DNA from: Alphaproteobacteria bacterium
GTDB lineage: Bacteria; Pseudomonadota; Alphaproteobacteria; DSM-16000; Inquilinaceae
DNA length: 64,000 nt
Assembly: GCA_028284045.1 (NCBI GenBank)
Contig: JANQSN010000049.1
Span: 16,275 to 80,274, forward strand
Direction: 5' to 3'
The number at the start of each line of letters is the position of its first letter. Positions within the stretch are counted from its first letter, which is position 1. Below the pieces are notes generated by a model, which worked only from the letters and a program-made list of their open reading frames with translations, searched no databases and was not told the DNA's origin. Made by a program: the position numbers and the translations under genes. Below, one piece after another: positions 62,409 to 64,000 of this stretch.

Positions 62409-63008
62409 ATGACGGCGGCGTTTCTGGGCGAACCGGTCGGCGCGGACCGATTGACGACCGCGCGGCTGGTCGTACGGCCCCATGCGGCCGACGACGCCGT
62501 GCCGCTGGCCCGCTTGGTCGACAACTGGAACGTGGTGCGCTGGCTCGCCGAAGTGCCGTTCCCCTTCACCGCCGCGGCGGCGCAGGATTGGCTGGCGCGC
62601 GCCATCGCCGACCACGCCGCCGGATCGCACTGTCAGTTCGCCATCGAGCGGGTGGCGGACGCGCGGCTCGTCGGTCAGATCGGGTTGAAGCGGGCCCGCG
62701 ACGGCGGTGCGGCCGAACTCGGCTACTGGATCGGCCAGGCCCATTGGGGGCGCGGCTATGCCGGCGAGGCGGCGGCAGCGGTCGTCGCCTACGGCTTCCA
62801 GCGGATCGGGCTGGCCACCCTGTCGGCGACCTGCCTCGCCGACAACCACGGGTCCTTGGCGGTGCTGGCCGGCCTCGGTTTCCGCGCGGCGGGCACCGAT
62901 TGGCGGTCGTTCGCCGCGCGGCGCGCGCGCATCGAGGTGCCGTTGTTCCGCCTGGACCGTGCCGCCTGGGGATCGGCGCGCCTGCGCCTTGCGGATCCGC
63001 CGTCGTGA
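62409..63008 (+). CDS. GNAT family N-acetyltransferase (RimJ/RimL type)
   Basis: A 199-residue Acetyltransf_3 protein. TARLVVRPHAADDAVPLARLVDNWNVVRWLAEVPFPFT opens it, and the acetyl-CoA loop is in ELGYWIGQAHWGRGYAGEAAAAVVAYGFQRIGL with TCLADNHGSLAVLAGLGFRAAG following. Substrate (ribosomal protein or small molecule) unknown. Overlaps mutT by GTGA. Confidence 0.9.
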   Translation: MTAAFLGEPVGADRLTTARLVVRPHAADDAVPLARLVDNWNVVRWLAEVPFPFTAAAAQDWLARAIADHAAGSHCQFAIERVADARLVGQIGLKRARDGGAAELGYWIGQAHWGRGYAGEAAAAVVAYGFQRIGLATLSATCLADNHGSLAVLAGLGFRAAGTDWRSFAARRARIEVPLFRLDRAAWGSARLRLADPPS

Positions 63009-63412
63009 CCACCCGGCCGCTCGTCCTGGTGGTTGCGGTGGCGCTGATCGATGCCGACGGCCGTGTCCTCTTGGCGGAGCGGCCGGCCGGCAAGGCGCTG
63101 GCCGGCCTGTGGGAGTTTCCCGGCGGCAAGGTCGGCGCCGGCGAGACCCCCGAGGTGGCCCTGATCCGCGAGCTTGGCGAAGAGCTGGGCATCGATACCA
63201 AGGCGAGCTGCCTGGCGCCGCTGACCTTCGCCAGCCATGCCTATGAGCACATGCATCTCTTGATGCCGCTTTATGTCTGCCGGCGCTGGTGGGGCACCGT
63301 GCAGCCGATGGAGGGCCAGCGCCTGGCCTGGGTGCGGGCCCAGGCGCTCCGCCAGTACCCGATGCCGCCGGCCGACGAGCCGCTGATCGCCGCCCTTCAG
63401 GACCTGCTCTAA
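63005..63412 (+). CDS. mutT: 8-oxo-dGTP diphosphatase MutT
   Basis: A 135-residue Nudix hydrolase removing oxidised guanine nucleotides. The Nudix box G-x5-E-x7-REUxEExGU is complete at residues 41-63 (GKVGAGETPEVALIRELGEE). LLAERPAGKALAGLWEFPGGK and the C-terminal YPMPPADEPLI are typical of MutT. The GTG start overlaps the acetyltransferase stop. The argJ-GNAT-mutT order recurs in alphaproteobacteria, as far as I recall. Confidence 0.93.
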   Translation: MTTRPLVLVVAVALIDADGRVLLAERPAGKALAGLWEFPGGKVGAGETPEVALIRELGEELGIDTKASCLAPLTFASHAYEHMHLLMPLYVCRRWWGTVQPMEGQRLAWVRAQALRQYPMPPADEPLIAALQDLL

Positions 63413-63617
63413 GATCCGCCCATCGGCGCCGCCCGCCGCGGTTTCGCCTTGAATTGACCGGCTTTCCGTGGTCAATCGCGCGATCTCACCGCCGAATACG
63501 GGACGAGGGCCGGGGCTAGGGGCAGCCCGGTTTGCCGTCTTGCGCGGCTGACAGCCGGCGGTGACCCAAGCGGACTTCCGTTGAGAGCCCCAGATGCGAT
63601 GCCGGAGGGTAGATCAG

Positions 63618-63833
63618 ATGCGTCAATGCGTGCTTACGAAAGAGGGTGTCCGGCAGGTGGCTTGGATCGACGTTCAACCGGCCTCGGAAGGCCTGTACGT
63701 GGATCTCAAGACGGATGACGGCTTCGACAGGAACTGAAAGATCGTCTCGGTCTCCGAACAGGAACTCGACGCCAAGACCGTCCGGGAACGCGGCAACGAC
63801 TACCGGAACCACTGCAAGGCGACCGATATCTGA
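63618..63833 (+). pseudogene. Small ORF interrupted by an in-frame TGA
   Basis: From ATG 63618 the frame reads MRQCVLTKEGVRQVAWIDVQ and ends at TGA 63735-63737 (39 codons). Reading continues in the same frame as KIVSVSEQELDAKTVRERGN to a second TGA at 63831-63833, total 71 residues. The junction DGFDRN-stop-KIVSVSE looks like a Trp codon (TGG) changed to TGA. GGAGGG lies 8 bases before the ATG. The opening resembles short proteins of the kind MxxCxLxxGxxxQVAWIP found on mobile DNA. The 205 bases before it (63413-63617) hold nothing I can identify. Confidence 0.55.
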
Positions 63834-63870
63834 TCGGACCGCGCCGTGGTGAGACATCCGGGCTAGATCC

Positions 63871-63922
63871 AATCGACATTCATCGCCGCACCCTGTTGAA
63901 GCCCTCCCCCATCGAGGAGGGC
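63871..63922. repeat. MITE-like element, truncated copy C
   Basis: AATCGACATTCATCGCCGC (63871-63889) is identical to the left end of the element at 8012, followed after 11 bases by a shortened hairpin GCCCTCC-CCCATCGA-GGAGGGC (63901-63922). The right half and second terminal repeat are missing before the window ends at 64000; the remaining bases hold no feature I recognise. Confidence 0.6.
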
Positions 63923-64000
63923 TATCGCATATGAGTAAAGAGCTCGAGAAAGAATGCCTGTTTCCATGAGGCAAGTTTCATTTTTCGAGCAATTGATTTG

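Noticed and set aside
63516..63974. 152-codon minus frame at the right end
   Set aside because: It runs antisense through the small TGA-interrupted ORF and the repeat hairpin and resembles no protein I recognise.

Overview
The window looks like chromosomal DNA of a high-GC alphaproteobacterium. A Rhodospirillales/Azospirillum-like host is my inference from the urt-ure gene order, the sigma-54 type promoters, the non-phosphorylative sugar-acid genes that resemble Azospirillum enzymes, and the dense ATGA-overlapping operons. I see no rRNA, tRNA, prophage, insertion sequence with a transposase, or CRISPR array.

Region 1 (1-3294): a truncated peptide-type ABC binding protein and a HisN-like phosphatase on the minus strand, divergent from a DeoR-family repressor. 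Region 2 (3396-7931): a guanidine operon. A -24/-12 (sigma-54) promoter candidate precedes a guanidine-I (ykkC) riboswitch, followed by a three-gene ABC importer, a guanidine hydrolase (GdmH) and a small histidine-rich protein of unknown function. Region 3 (8012-13734): a MITE-like repeat and a two-gene signalling operon (1221-residue hybrid kinase plus a response regulator with degenerate GGDEF/EAL-like domains). Region 4 (13938-24755): one minus-strand run urtABCDE-ureDABCEFG, for urea import and urease with its nickel chaperones, behind a consensus sigma-54 promoter. Guanidine hydrolysis yields urea and ammonia, so regions 2 and 4 together form a nitrogen-scavenging route.

Region 5 (25009-37544): sugar-acid catabolism. 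Two tripartite tricarboxylate-type (TTT) importers flank a RhmD-like acid-sugar dehydratase, a 2-keto-3-deoxy-L-arabinonate dehydratase-like enzyme, a GntR/FCD regulator, a PdxA2-like dehydrogenase, an alpha-ketoglutaric semialdehyde dehydrogenase and a lactonase-type amidohydrolase. The predicted end product is 2-oxoglutarate. A perfect GntR-type palindrome sits before the first gene. Region 6 (37591-41056): an exported rubredoxin-like protein, a peroxiredoxin-like/2OG-oxygenase fusion and the alkaline phosphatase PhoX with a terminator and a PHO-box candidate.

Region 7 (41433-51651): a light/oxidative stress cluster: DUF6134 protein, FeS-type photolyase, short-chain dehydrogenase, class I photolyase, flavin amine-oxidase-like protein, DUF1365, cyclopropane fatty acid synthase, GPH-type transporter and DUF3833. 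It resembles the singlet-oxygen (RpoE-ChrR) regulon genes of Rhodobacter sphaeroides. Region 8 (51661-63412): housekeeping and miscellaneous genes: O-antigen ligase-like protein, diaminopropionate ammonia-lyase, SufE, a D-threonine aldolase/D-serine dehydratase-type enzyme, a coiled-coil disordered protein, ChaC, YcgN, DUF2141, a PAS hybrid kinase, ArgJ, a GNAT acetyltransferase and MutT. The right end holds a small ORF broken by an in-frame TGA and a partial copy of the MITE-like repeat.
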